A stretch of 64,000 nucleotides of DNA from NCBI GenBank assembly GCA_009823505.1, contig VZQC01010551.1:1999895-2063894 (forward strand), given 5' to 3'. Shown in pieces: positions 30,059-42,815 of the stretch; position 1 is the stretch's first letter; the number at the start of each line of letters is the position of its first letter. The position numbers and the translations under genes were made by a program. The notes under the pieces are model-generated. The model was given only the letters and a program-made list of their open reading frames with translations, did no database searches and was not told the origin of the DNA. Origin of the DNA: Rhizomys pruinosus (lineage: Eukaryota; Chordata; Mammalia; Rodentia; Spalacidae).

Positions 30059-31084
30059 ATGGCAAATTTTTATTATCTTTCTAAGTAGAGTTTATAATTT
30101 TGGGTAGGCATAGTTGGCATGTGTCTGCAATCCCAGTACTTCAGAAGTGGAGATAGGCTATTTCATGAATTTTGGTGATTGTAGCTCATTTTAATAGAAT
30201 GTGAGACTGTGGCTATATCATCAAGGTATATGACTATTGTATTAAGGATATTATATCTTATAAATGGTTGTTGGTATACTGGGTTAGAAATTCATAGAGC
30301 TGTAGGTAGAGATTAGGAAGCAATTTGGGAAGAAGTGGATGATGGGCTGTGTTTTCCAGTAATAGTCTCGGGAAATGTTTTAGGATGGTTTCTGTTTTGA
30401 TGCAATAAGAAGCAAAGACTGAAGTGTGGAAGTTGGCATGAGTAAAGAAAGCACAGAATACTTTTTGTTACCTAAAAGACCCTGAGACAAACTTAATACT
30501 TAACGGTCTCGTCTGAATAAATTCTTGGGTCAAGATCTGTTTAACAATTATGAAGAGTTAAGTATATATTAGAGATGGAGCCAATGAGGCTTGATGGGAT
30601 GATGGTAAACATGAGGTAAAAGAAAGAAATCAAGAACAACTTCTAGGGCTGTTGGCTTGGGCAGCTGTTAAATGTCATGCTGTTTAGACCTGTAGATACC
30701 CATATAACACTCAGTAACAACCCAATTAGAGAAGTAGTTTGACTGTAGAGATTTAACACAATACATTCTTAATAGCTTCAATAGTTAAATGAACAGTGAA
30801 GACACTCCATCCTTTTAGACACTTGTATAATCTTAAAAGAGAATAGTAATAGTATGTGCCACTTTTGGAGACCTTTCAGCAGCTTGTTGGTTTTGTGTAC
30901 TTAAAAAATAAAGAGAATACTGTTTGGGAGCTTTAAAACACAGTGTTAAAACATTTGCTTGCACCAAAAAAAAAACCTCTTCTAATGTGGGCCAGTAAAA
31001 TGGCTCAGTGCCACCAAGCTTGATGAGCCTCACCCAGCAATGATCAGCTGCCAGTATTTCCTCAGCTAAGGTTGCGCTTCTTAC

Positions 31085-31600
31085 CCATCCTCCCACTTCT
31101 ATGTTGGGTTTTTGTCAGTTTGAGTTTGCAGTGGATCTTGTGAATCCTATCACCATTGCTAACTTGCTCATATGAAGACTCTTGTTACCTTGTGATCCAC
31201 TCTCCCTAGCTCTTAACAGTCTGCCCACTCCCTCTTCCATAGTGTTCCCTGAGCCTTGGGTGACAGAGGTTTAATATAGGTGCTGTGTCCAGGGACACAG
31301 CCTCTGCAGTTTCTTGTTCTCTACATTTTGCCCAGTTGTGCCTTTCTATGTTAACCACCCTCTATTGCATGAGGAACCTTCACTGGTGAGAGCTGAGGGA
31401 TGCATTAATATTCTCTCTCCCCCTTTTGGTATATTCTGTGATCCTTAGATGTAGAAGTTGCATTGTAGATGTGTCACTTAGGGTTGGCCATCTCACAGAC
31501 ACTTATCCTCTGTGTTTGACCAGTTGTGGAACTCTGGTAATAGTCTTTTATCTGTTGCAAAAAGAAGCTTCTTTGATAAATGGTGACAGATATTCTTGTC
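31085..31600. mobile_element. Lx-like rodent LINE-1 fragment
   Basis: Contains gttccctgagccttgggtgacagag and gttaaccaccctctattgcatgag. These resemble a common rodent L1-associated sequence also present, in other parts, at 49415 and 52975. Confidence 0.5.
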
Positions 31601-31908
31601 TTTAACTATAAGGATCCATATTCAGCATAGAGTAAGAAATTATGTTGGTCTAAGGATGTGACAGACATAGGTTGTTTTTTTCTAGGAACCTCTCCAGATA
31701 TGTGTATTTGGCTGTGTGTTAGTTTTTATTCTCAACTTGATATAACCCAGGAAGAAGGAACTTCAGTTGAAGAATTTCCCACATCAAATTGGCCTGTGCC
31801 TGTGGGAAATTGTCTTGATAGATACTGATATGGGAGGGCCCAGACCACTATGGGCAGCACCATGCCCACGCATTTGGGTCTGAGCTGTATAAGAAAGCTA
31901 GCTGAGCT

Positions 31909-32009
31909 GAGCGTGGTGGTACACACCTTTAATCCCAGCACTCAGGAGGCAGAGGCAGAGGCAGGTGGATCTCTGTGAGTTCAAGGCCAGCCAGGGCTAC
32001 AGGGAGAAC

Positions 32010-32063
<54 letters not shown>

Positions 32064-32086
32064 ACAAGAGAGCGCTAGCGCTAGCT
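31909..32086 (+). mobile_element. B1 SINE with (GA)n tail, 18-bp TSD
   Basis: aagaaagctagctgagct lies at 31891-31908 and again at 32087-32104. The SINE body ends near 32010 and runs into a GA tract. Confidence 0.9.
32012..32060. repeat. (GA)n microsatellite
   Basis: About 24 GA units continuing from the tail of a B1. Confidence 0.97.
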
Positions 32087-32214
32087 AAGAAAGCTAGCTG
32101 AGCTTGAGCTCCTGCCCTTCATGGTTGACTGTAACCTGAAGTAAACTCGTTTCTCCCCAAGTTGCTTTTGATCATGGTGTTCATCACAGCAACAACATTG
32201 AGTGAGTGAGTGAG

Positions 32215-32370
32215 TGTACATACCTGTACGTGTGTGTATGTACATTCCTACATACATGCTACAGTTTGGAAATTGGTTCCCTTCTACCATGTGGGTTCCA
32301 AGGATTGAACTCTGGTCACCAAGCTTGGCAGCAAGCACCCTTACCCTCTGAGCCATTTCACCAGCCCATG
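32215..32370 (-). mobile_element. B2/B4-type SINE
   Basis: aggattgaactctggtcaccaagcttgg ... gagccatttcaccagccc. Confidence 0.75.
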
Positions 32371-32379
32371 CTTTGTGTT

Positions 32380-32920
32380 TGATTTTTTTTTTTTTTTTTT
32401 TTGGTTTATTTATTTGAGACAGTGTCTCCCTGTAGCGCCAGCTGGCCTGGACTCACTGTGTAGAGTAGGCTGGCCTTGATTTCACAGAGATTCGCCTGTC
32501 TAAGCTTCCCAAGTGCTAGAATTAAAGATATATACCACCACGCCTGCCTATGCTTGCTTGCTTATTGTTTGTTTATTTATTTGTGTATAAGTGTATTGCC
32601 TGCATGCATGTAAGTACACCCGTGTCATACAATGTCCAATAATGTCAGAAGAGGGTGTCAGATCCCCTGAAACGTGTTACAGACAGTTGTTAGCCACCAT
32701 ATGGTACAGGGAACCATACCTGGGTTCTCTGCAAGAGCCACTGGTACTCTTAACTGCTGAGTCATCTCTTCAGCCCCTGTTTATTGGTTTTTGAGACCGG
32801 GCTTCCCTGTAGCCTCAGCTACCCTTGGTATATAGACCAGGCTGGCTTAGATCTCCACAGAGACCTGCCTGCCAAATGTTGGGATTAAAAGCATTTACCA
32901 CTACACCTGGCTTTATTTAT
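32380..32920 (-). mobile_element. B1 - B2 - B1 antisense cluster
   Basis: B1 at about 32383-32555, B2 at 32575-32777 and a shorter B1 at 32785-32915. Confidence 0.8.
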
Positions 32921-33257
32921 TTATTTTTTTTTTGCGGGGTTCTTATCCTCAGCCTTTAACGGCTGCACTATCCCCCCAGCCTACACCTGGCTTTATTTTT
33001 ATATGAAGAAATAACTGTTGGCTGAATATATTTGATACTGTAGAATATCTTCATTATTTTTCATTTATTTGATAGTTTGAATTTTTTTAATTGTTGGTGC
33101 TGAGAACATCACATTCATATATACTAATCCAAGCCTTTGTCTTTGAAAGCTACACTTTTATCACTAATTTCTTCCTCAGTTTCCTGTTAAAGTTTCTAAG
33201 CATCTTTCTCAAAATCATTTGATGCTGCCAATCTGAACATAAAATACAAAGGAGCCA

Positions 33258-33485
33258 GAGCAGGGGAGATGGCTCAGGGGTTAAGTGTGTGTGCTGCTCT
33301 TGCAAAGGTCTCCCAAGTTCAGTTCCCAGTACCCATGTTGGCTCTCTCTCAGCCCCCTGTAACTCCAGCTCTGGGGGTCCCTATACCTCTTCTGACCTCT
33401 GTGAGCACCTGCACACATGTGACACGCATACAGAAAATCAGGCAAACACACATGCATATAAGTAAAAATAAGTAATTTTAAAAGT
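33258..33485 (+). mobile_element. B2/B3-type SINE
   Basis: Head agcaggggagatggctcagg; tail atgcatataagtaaaaataag. Confidence 0.85.
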
Positions 33486-34452
33486 ACTAAGTAACCCTAA
33501 TAATTGCTGAAAATAAATTTCTATCAGTATTCTTTCTAAAGCATAGAGAGAGACCTTATACCAGTTGTTCTCAAAGCATGGTCAGACAGATAGCAACAGG
33601 ACCAGGTAACTTTAAAAGAATGAAAGTTCCCCCAGTTAATTTACCCCATACCTACTAAATCAGGGGGTCAGCACTATGGCCTTCCCAAATGATTCTGAAG
33701 CTAGCTCAAGTTTCATATGTAAACTGCTTTACACTATACAACAGTTCCAAGCAGACAGAATGGCCCAGAGTCTGTCTCTTTTTGGTGTTCAGTCTAGGAA
33801 AGGTTTCAAAGAATTAAATAAATCTGAAGTAACAAGTAATAGTTAAAGGGTTTCAAAATTTGGCTAATAGCTAATATTCATTAAACCATTTTATGAATCT
33901 GTTATATGTGGAGGTCTTCTCTCCATTTTATAAAGGTTGTGACACTCAGTTAAATATGTTCATTGTCAGGCAACTAGGAAGTAAAAAAACAACAACTTTC
34001 AATTCACACAGCTAACTACAAAGCTGATTTTGGGGGGTAGCAAGCAAGCTAGGTATCTAGGTATTAGGTATCTAGGTAGTGTTTTCTTGATGTTGACCTT
34101 TTTTAAAGCGCACAGCTAAGTTTTATTGTGTTTTTATATTGCATATTCTGATGGTTGTAAAAATTTCTAAATATACTACTTTATGAAACTTAATATATAC
34201 TTTAATTCAAATGTAATAATTTTACATATATTTGAAGCAGTGAGATGTTTTGTTAGATACATATTTGTATATGTATGTTATGATACATAAAACATAATGA
34301 TCAGATCAGGGTATTTAGGTAGGCTCAAAGTTGAATGTATAAAAAAATTCCACAGTATGTCAGGCTTAAAGAAAATTAGATAAATAAAAACTTGGAGAAT
34401 TCTCCAACATTTTATGAGTAGTGTGAAGTCATTTCACATTAAAACCTTTGTC

Positions 34453-34699
34453 ATGGGCTGGAAAAATGGCTTAGCAGTTCAGAGCACCAATTGTTCTTCC
34501 AGAGGACCCAGGTTCAATTCCCAGCACCTACCTGGTGGCTAAGAACCACCTTTATTAAGCTGGGTGTGATAGTGCAAGCCTTTAATCCTAGCACTTGGGA
34601 GGCAAGAGGCAGGTGGATATCTGTGGGTTCAAGGCCAGCCTGGTCTATAGACTTGAGTTCCAGGCCACCTGGGGCTATAGGGAAACCCTGTCCTCAAAG

Positions 34700-34730
<31 letters not shown>
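34453..34730 (+). mobile_element. B2/B3 SINE head followed by a B1
   Basis: B2/B3 at 34455-34550 and B1 at 34557-34730 ending in about 30 A. aaacctttgt flanks the pair (34442, 34732). Confidence 0.8.
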
Positions 34731-34732
<2 letters not shown>

Positions 34733-35271
34733 AACCTTTGTTATTCTTCTGAATTGTCACATAAAGCAAGGAATGCTTGACCTGATTATAATGGATATTC
34801 TTGAAGTATATTAACATTTTGTAATTAAATTCAGCCCCTGTTTTTCCTATGTAGTTTTTTTTTTTCAGTGATAGTGACCTAAGTATATTTCTTTCCCACT
34901 AGTGTTTCTGTGGTTGTTTAAGATTTTATAATATATTAAGGTACTGTAAATGTCTGAAAAAATATCAGATATCTGATCTTTAAGCAGAGAAAATTTAAAA
35001 TTCTGATCAAATATGGAAGATGTTACTAATGTCAGATATTAAAATCCATGAACAATCTGTTTTTTCTCATCACTTTATTTTACATTTAATTTAGAGGGAG
35101 GTAATATATTCACATAATTTAAAAAGCATGAAGAGACATTGAATAATCTTCCTGTCCATTTCCCAGACTTCCCATTTCTCTTCCTCACAGATACAAGCTT
35201 TGTTACTAGATTTTCTTGTAGATCTATTTTATGCACAACTAGAGTCACATTTAAAATTTTTTAAATATATT

Positions 35272-35274
35272 TGT

Positions 35275-35320
<46 letters not shown>

Positions 35321-35490
35321 GTATGTGTGTGTCTTTTTGAGACAGGATCTCCCTGTAGCCCCAGCTGTCCCTGGAACTCACTGTGTAAGACAAGGCTGAT
35401 CTTGAACCAACAGAGATCCGTCTGCCTCTGCCTCTGCCTCTGCCTCTGGGATGCTGGGATTAAAGGCATGTGCCACCACACCCAGCACAT
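35272..35490 (-). mobile_element. B1 SINE with (GT)n(GA)n in its tail
   Basis: GT tract 35272-35299, GA tract 35299-35321, then the B1 body from gagacaggatctccc. The internal ctgcctctgcctctg word is expanded. Confidence 0.85.
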
Positions 35491-35822
35491 TTTAAATTCT
35501 TTAATACTAATAATGTGTTATATATACTGTTGTAGGTTTGCTCTTTATATTTAATAAGTATCTTTTATTTTTCCTAAATTTAAAATAGATTATCCTTTTT
35601 TTAAGCCAATGTTTTATTGAAGCTCTCTGTACATTTCATACAAATCAAATTACATTACAGATCAAATCTAGACTCATGCCACCCCCACCCCACCAGAACT
35701 CATGCATTCTGCCAAACATATTTTTCATCTTTTTCTCAGTCTCTCTCAAAATTCTCGATGTAGAAGTTTACTGTTTTGAGCAGAAGTTCACCGTTTCAGT
35801 TCGCTCTTTGATGCAGTCTTTC

Positions 35823-35865
<43 letters not shown>
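35823..35865. repeat. (TTG)n microsatellite inside the L1 3' UTR copy
   Basis: About 14 TTG units; the - strand is (CAA)n. The full-length L1 has a short acaacaacac at the matching place. Confidence 0.95.
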
Positions 35866-36188
35866 CCTTCCAATATCCATCACTCCAAACTATGCACATA
35901 TGCATGCCACATATATCATAGGTTTTTGCATCTTCAGCTTTTTTATTTTTAATTAGGCTGAAAGATGTCATTTTGAAGTCTCCTTGGCAAGCCCAAACCA
36001 CCATCAGTTCTGCCCTTGTGTTCCAACTGGGGTTTTCCCGTGGTCACCAAGTAAGGTCCAGTAAGCACTGCATCCTGTCTTGATCTTCCTGTACTGGCCT
36101 CCATGATACAACCTGGGTAGTCCAACAGTGGCAGTCTATACTCCGAAGAAGTGGAAACCCCAGTAGTAGTTCAGTCCACAAGTTGGAT

Positions 36189-36250
36189 TCTCTCCAAGAA
36201 TCCTCCAAACCCTCATCTGGCACTGAGGGTTTGGAGGATTCTTGGAGAGA
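36189..36250. repeat. Perfect inverted repeat, 27-bp arms, 8-nt loop
   Basis: Left arm 36189-36215 and right arm 36224-36250 are exact reverse complements around tctggcac. The related L1 copy near 2400-2457 has only the right arm; at the left it carries a different sequence. Confidence 0.95.
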
Positions 36251-37894
36251 CATGAGTCTTCAGTCCATATTGGAAGGTTGAAAAGCTGTGTCTCAAGTCT
36301 TTGAAGGATGACAAAAGCGGTGGCAAAACAACTGTGCTCTTTTTTTTTTTACTTTTTTCAAGTTTTATACCTGAAATACAATTTCTCAGGCCTTACTGAT
36401 TATTTATTTCTGGTTATACTTTCCTTTTGGATGTTTAAGGCCATACAGCCTAGATTAACCAAGGTTTTTGTTTTCCAAAGGTCAGTTGAGGATCTGGTCC
36501 TCAAGGGTCACTCAGGGTTTGGGGGGGGAGGGAGGGAGCCCCTGGCTCCTTTTGGCTTTTCATTTACCAGTTCCATCCACTTGAGGACAAAGTCAGGTCT
36601 TGCTATACCAGGCCTCCCTTTTTTGAAGCATGAGCAGACTTTCCTCTTTATAGACTGGACACTGGCTGAAGTCCCATTAGTAGATGTCCAAGACCTCCCT
36701 GCACAGGAAGACTGGTGACTTACATTTGCAGGACATTTCAAGAGATGCCCTGAGACTCAGTTGACCTCAGTGGTAAAGGAACCAAGTTGTCCCTTAAGTC
36801 CCTCAGTCATTTGGTATGGGCATTAAGTATGGTCATTAAGCATCCAGAAAGGCTAAATTACACGAGCCTGATACTTTTAACTGCTTTATAATATTTTAGA
36901 AAAGGCTTGGACAAAAGCCCAAGCAGCCTTGTATAAGAAATACTAAGACGCACTCCCATAAAATAAATACTGTGGTTAGACATGTCATGACAAACTAGCT
37001 TTTTCTGCATTCCTTTGATCTTATATTGCACTAAAGTATACATTTCCTTCATCCACATACCAAAACTTCCTAATTCTGAAAACAAATGGTAGCTTAGTTC
37101 TAGAACCTGTTAAGGGATTCACAATATAAGAGCACAGTTGTTTTCAGATCACAGTAATGTTTCTCAGTTTGCCTTACCACTAGGTAATTGGCACTAGCAT
37201 CCACAGATGAGGGATACCATTCATCGTTTGTTTTTCTGATTATCCTTGTTTTCTAGCTCTATCATATGATTTGAATGAGTGAAACAAATTTATTCAGATC
37301 TCTATTAATAGACCTTTATTTGCAGAGATTTGCCATCATGAACACTTTGTAATAAATAACTTTGTACATACATTATTTCACATGTGCCAGTTTTATCTAG
37401 AGGGCAGATGTGTAAAAATATAATTCCTGCTTTAAGAACATAGGTGCATCTGTTTGCCAGCTTTCCCTCATTGTGGGGTGGGTTGTCAGTGTTCTTTTCC
37501 AACCACATTGTAGTGAAGTCTTTACTCCAATGTAGCCTAGGTTGACCTGGAGCTCACAATATTCCTGCAGTCCTAAGTGGTAGGCTTATCAGCATATGCA
37601 AACCTGGATGTTTTACATCTCTGTATACCTTGAGAATTTTATTACCATGAGAAAGGTCAGCATAAGTTTGGGAAATTTTACTTTGGCAGTGTGCCAGTAT
37701 ACAGTATGCTTTTTCTTAAAAATGTGTACACCTACTCCTGTATTCAGTTTCTAAAATTATGATAAAATCAAAGTAAAACAAAAAATCCATATGCAAGTTT
37801 TTGATTGTAAAATTATTTTAAGCAATGTAACAAGGAGAAAGGATTCTGTAATTTAAAAAGAAATGTAAATGTGAATTTTTTTTTTATTTTATTT

Positions 37895-38058
37895 ATTTAT
37901 TTTTTTTTTTTTGGTGTTTTTGAGACAGGATCTCCCTTTAGTCCCAGCTGGCCTGGAGTTTGCTGTGTAAACCAGGCTGGCCTTGAACTCACAGAGATCT
38001 GCCTGCCTCTGCCTCCCGAGTGCTGGGATTAAAAGCGTGTGCCACCACGCCTGGCTTC
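37895..38058 (-). mobile_element. B1 SINE
   Basis: Older variant (tccctttagtcccagctggcc) with a TTTAT-rich tail. Confidence 0.9.
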
Positions 38059-38474
38059 TAAAATTCTTAATTGCTTGAGTATCAACATCACAAGTTGCAA
38101 AAATAAACTGATGAGAAAATTAAATTGTTACTAGACTTGTTTCATTTCATTTGTATCTAATCATTTGAGTGTTAAAATCAGAATGAGTTCAATATGTCTT
38201 TAATCCTGAAAGAAAGAATCCTTTGAAATTAATTTTTAGAAGTGTAGTTGAGTAGAATTTAAACAATTCACAATGCCAACTTTCAGTTCTGAAAGCAGGA
38301 AGTGTATTACTGACAAGCAGAAATATTCCAGCCCAAAGAACATCCCTACTGCCATATGTGGTAAGAATTTGTTGCTCATCCACAAACCACTTCTGTAATG
38401 CAGTGAATAAGCAGAATTAGTCTTTGTTGGAGTTTTCTAATTCACTATGAAAGAACTTTGTTTTGCAGTGTTTT

Positions 38475-38570
38475 TTTTTTTATTTTTAAAAATTTTTTTT
38501 TATTTTATTTATTTCTGTATGTGTATGAATGTACTGTCTGCATGCAAGTTTGTGCACCCGTGTCGTGCAA
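38475..38570 (-). mobile_element. 5'-truncated B2 with 16-bp TSD
   Basis: Only the 3' about 60 nt and tail of B2 are present. tgttttgcagtgtttt flanks it exactly at 38459-38474 and 38571-38586. It lies 436 nt upstream of exon 2. Confidence 0.93.
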
Positions 38571-39005
38571 TGTTTTGCAGTGTTTTATAAGTCATTATTA
38601 GCTTATGCCTTAGAGAGAGCCTGGCACATATGGGTACTCAGGGGTTATTAAGAAAAGAAACATAGAAACCTGTACCACATTCTTTCAGTTGGAGTTTTAA
38701 AACTTGGTTATTGGGACCCTTAGACACAGAAATTCTCAGCTTGTTAGTAATATCTTTAAATAAAAGTACTTGTAGTTCATTCCTTTGCTGCTCATTTGGT
38801 GTAAATATTTATCTTTTATTTGCACTTACTCTAAAAAGAAAATATTCTTAGGATTTTTAAGGAAATTAATGACTTAGAAGAATAAGCAAATTAGTTGTGA
38901 GGAATTCAGTTGGCAGAATTCAATTAAGAACTTTATATTATTCATTAACATTTTGAAAATATCAATGTTTCTCTAAACTTGAATTTTATTTTCTTGTATT
39001 TTAAG

Positions 39006-39114
39006 CGATTAAGAAGATTGTCTACCAAATATAGAACAGAAAAGATTTATCCCACAGCCACTGGAGAAAAAGAAGAAAATGTTAAAAAGAACAGATATAA
39101 GGACATACTGCCAT
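39006..39114 (+). CDS. Ptpn12: Ptpn12 exon 2 (residues 34-69 plus 1 nt)
   Basis: 109 nt, entered in phase 0 and left in phase 1. It begins [10 protein letters not shown] and ends NRYKDILP. The acceptor is a long T-rich tract ending AG at 39004-39005; the donor is a consensus gtaagt at 39115. The exon carries Ser39 (codon 39021-39023), a known PKA/PKC site in PTP-PEST, and the KNRY pTyr-recognition loop that sets the depth of the active-site pocket. Exon 1, ending at residue 33, must lie upstream of the window because no matching GC-rich first exon is found here. Reading on past the donor meets a stop within about 20 codons. Confidence 0.97.
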
Positions 39115-39984
39115 GTAAGTTTGAAATGCCCTTGATAGACCAAATAGAAATGCTGACTAGCTCTTTGTAATCTCACCAGCTTGATTCCTGAATTCATTTG
39201 TTAAGGAGGCAGTATTAATCATTTTCAAGATATACTACAAAGTAATTTGTAACTGTGCTTCTTAGAAGGCCTTCCTTCTCATAGTAGGTTTTTAATTTTA
39301 CAAAAAAAAATGTGGATAGTTGGGGTAATTTCTTAAAATGCAAAAGATACTGATTTATTATCTGTTCACAAAAGAGTCTTAATTCACTATGTGTGAAAAT
39401 ATGGACTGTAAGATGACTCAAAAACCGGTGTGTCTGTTATTCTTAGTAGTCTGCATATTTAAGCATGTGTCCACAGTTGATAACATTAGATGCTCATGAT
39501 AGTATAATTATATGTTTGGTATAGTTTTCTGACAAAGTAACTTTACACACATACTTGAACCAGTCCTCATTTTATACAATAAAAATATTGCTTTGAACCT
39601 ACTGTCTCATTAAACTCAGTAGTCTTTCCATTCAAGAATCTTGGAAGTGTCTACATTCCATAGCACCATTTCCTTACCTCTGTCCTTCTTAAAACTTCCC
39701 TCTAAAATGTCTTCAATAATGTTCTCCATAACCTATCAAAGTGATCCCACTAGATTGAATTTTTTTCAGTGTTTATTCTTTACTATTAAATGATTTGATG
39801 ACAAGTCCAGGTTTCTACAATCTTCTGTGATAATACTTTCAGCATTTCCTCTCTTCTCTTGTCTTTCCTGTTCTTACTGATTTATTTTGTATTTGTTCAT
39901 ATGCTTATGTACATGCATATGTCCATGTGTGTTAAGCGGTCAACCTTGTGTATCATTGTTCAGAAGCCATCTACCTTGTTTTTC

Positions 39985-40246
39985 TTTTTCTTTTTTTCTT
40001 TTTTTTTTTTTTTGAAACAGGGTCTCTGACTGGGACCTGAGCTTGCCAATTAAGCTAGGTGACCTAACCAGCAAGTCCTTGGGATCTACTTGTTTCCACC
40101 ATCCCACCCACCCCCCACACCCCCCTTAGGGCTGAGATTACAAGCACCATGCCTGCCTGGCTTTTTAAAAGTGTATACTGGGGATGGAACTCAGGTCCTC
40201 ATGCTTGCATGGCAAGCACTTTACCAACTGACCCATGAATCCAGTA
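39985..40246 (-). mobile_element. B4-like SINE
   Basis: T-rich lead, gaaacagggtctctgactggg, gattacaagcaccatgcctg, then ggaactcaggtcctcatgc and accaactgacccatg. Confidence 0.7.
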
Positions 40247-40599
40247 GTCTTCACTGGTGGATTTGTGTTATTGTTTTGCCTAAATGTAATCCTTCACCTT
40301 TCTGTTACTTTTCTTTACAGTACTCTCAGCTGTGGGTTGTGTGGATGACCAGTGTTAATGCAATTAACAAGGAGCAGCTCAGGATATCAGTTGAGTTATA
40401 ACTCTAGGCTTCATCAGTTGGTAGCTATAAGACCCTGCTATTTGGGTTTTCTCATCTATAAATTTGAAATAATAGTAATAATAGTTCTAGGGATTGTTTT
40501 GAGGGTTAGATAGGTAAAGTATCTTATGTGAACCTAGCACAGTAGCCACTGAACACTTTTGCAAAATACACCCCACTTTCCTTACCCATTGGTTTAGTG

Positions 40600-40940
40600 T
40601 TTTTAGGCCTCTGTAACAAAAATTGCATAAATTTGGTGGCTTACAAGCAACAGAAATCTATTTCCTACAGTTTGAGTCTACGAAGTTCAGGATTGGGGCA
40701 CCAGAAGCTATGGTATCTAATAAAGACTCATTCCCTGGTACATCGTTAATACCTTCTTATAGAGTCCTCTTATGATACAAGGGGTAAACAAGCTCCCTTG
40801 AGCCTCTTTTATAATTATACTAATTATATTCACCGGAACAGGCCTTCCTCACTTCCTAAAGGCCCCTCCTTTTTGTATTATTGATTGAAAATTGGGTTTC
40901 AACATAGGAATTTGGGGGGAATACAAACTTGCAGACCGTA
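40600..40940. repeat. Old mammalian interspersed repeat, family not assigned
   Basis: ctctgtaacaaaaattgcataaatttggtggcttacaagcaac at the left and gaatttggggggaatacaaact plus gcagaccgtagca at the right resemble a widespread old mammalian repeat, whose name I cannot recall with confidence. Confidence 0.5.
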
Positions 40941-42329
40941 GCAGTCTACCTTAGAGTAAGAGTTGGCATGGGTTTCTGAACACTTCTTATCAAGAGTGTT
41001 ATCTTCACATGGTCTTACAGTACTCAGGAATTAATGCACACAGCTCGGATATAATCTGTCTACTCTTTTTCTGTCATGTAAGGAAATAAATTTTAAGTAG
41101 CTCCAGGTTTATGTTTTTATATGCTATTCCTTTATTTTACAAAAAGTTTTTAGTGTGCACTATATGCTGATAATACAGATGAAAAGAAACTGGAAAACTC
41201 CCTCCCTTTGTAGTTTTGGCTAGGTGATAGACAGTGAATACAGATTCACCTAAAATCTTTGCCTTGTGGTTGTTATTACTAATGAGAATAATATAGGAAG
41301 GATGAGAAAAGCTGGGACTACAAGGGGAATGCTTCAGTTTTGAACAGAGGGGGAGGTGAAGGTTGGTGATATGCTTGTAAACTGGCCTTCTGAAAAAGAA
41401 AAGTGCTAGTTTGCATTGTTTGATGATTTCTGTGATAATTTTTTAACCATCACAACAAAACTGAGATAAGCACTAATATATCATTTGCAGATGAGAAACT
41501 GAGAAGTTGCTCATCACAGTACTGATAGTTTATTGTGAAATAGAAATGAAAGGCAGTTCGTATTCAAAGCCTTAATGCTCAGATAGGATGACTGGCACTA
41601 ATGTCTACAAGCAGTTTGGTCGTTGTCCTAGTAGTATCTAGTAAATAAACTCCAAGGGTAATGCTGTGAATGAATCCTCCAGTGCACAGCATACATCCCA
41701 CCCCACAACAGAGAGTTCTCTAGGCTGAAGCATCGTATATAATGCTGAAGTTGAGAAACCTTACCCAGAGCATGAGTTGTTGATCACTGTATTATAGTGA
41801 GGGCAGTACCCTTTTTTTCTTTAAATTATTTAAGGTTTAATACACTTCCAATAAATTTCTACCTATTTTGATTTGGCAAATTATATTAAAAGTTATTATA
41901 CTTACATATTTCTTGTTAGGAAATAGTTTGTCAATTTCCTTTGAATGTTTAACACATCCATTGTTTGCAGAAACAAACTTTTAAACAGCTTTAAGATAAT
42001 TTACATACCATGAAATTATCTACTTTAAGTGTATAATTTTTAAAGTGAATTTATAGGTCATGCAATAATCAACCCAATTTAGTATTAGGACATATCATTA
42101 CCTCCAAAAGATCTGTAATTTTCAGTCCAAGGCAACTCTTCTTTGCTTTCTGTTTCTAAATTTTACTTTTAGGAGAATTTTAACACATTTTAATATTGAG
42201 GAATATTTAATTGTATGACTACATTTTGCTTAACCATTCTCCAGTCTTTGTGTTTATATACTATTTTACTCTAATGTATCTATGATACATTACTAAGAAT
42301 ACAATTACTAAGCCTATAGAAGCTTTTAT

Positions 42330-42660
42330 TTAATTAAAAAAAAATTTTGTGTATGAGTGTATTGCATGCGTGTATGTGACTGCACCCATGTTGTGAAATG
42401 CCCGTGTAGGTCAGAAGAGGGAGTCAGATCCCCTGGAACTGGAGTTACAGACAGTTGTTAGTCACCATGTAGGTGCTGAGAATCAAACCAGGGTCTTTTG
42501 CAAAAGCAGTTGGTGTTCTTAACAGTTGAGCCATCTTTCTAGCTCTTATTTAACTTTTTTTTTTTTAAGCATCATCTTGCTCTGTAGACCAGGTTGGCCT
42601 CGTGCCTCGGTTTCCTAATTCTGGGATTACAAGCATGAACTACATAACACCTGGTTTATA
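42330..42660 (-). mobile_element. B2 then old B1, both antisense
   Basis: B2 42330-42545; B1 remnant 42555-42660. Confidence 0.8.
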
Positions 42661-42683
42661 TTTAACTTTTTAAAGAAACTATT

Positions 42684-42815
42684 GCTGGGCATAGTGGCGC
42701 ACACCCTTAATCCCAGCACTTCGGAGGCAGAGGCAGGTAGATCTCTGTGAGTTCAAGACCAGCGTGGTCTACATAGTGAGTTCCAGGACCCTGTCTCAAA
42801 AAGACAAAAAAAAAA
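42684..42815 (+). mobile_element. B1 SINE
   Basis: tgctgggcatagtggcgcac to ctgtctcaaaaagac; shortened around the agctggggctacagg part. Confidence 0.85.

Larger units (their letters stand above)
31700..32185. mobile_element. Rodent interspersed repeat (possibly URR1-like DNA transposon) split by a B1
   Basis: Begins gtgtgttagtttttattctc and ends catggtgttcatcacagcaac, with gatatgggagggcccagacc inside. The B1 and its GA tail (31909-32086) entered at an 18-bp target-site duplication. The family name is an uncertain recollection. Confidence 0.5.
35598..37237 (-). mobile_element. LINE-1 3' UTR copy with target-site duplication (antisense)
   Basis: It consists almost wholly of L1 3' UTR. Its 3' end is at 35598 (tttttaagcc on the + strand), and it is 5'-truncated near the ORF2 stop. 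gattatcctt flanks it at 35588-35597 and 37238-37247. The last about 200 nt of the - strand match the 3' end of the full-length L1 (gaaagactgcatcaaag...gtctagattt). It contains a (TTG)n tract and a perfect 27-bp hairpin. Confidence 0.88.

Noticed and set aside
35676..36004. Open frames with poly-Cys or poly-Gln runs
   Set aside because: Both are translations of the (TTG)n tract inside an L1 3' UTR.
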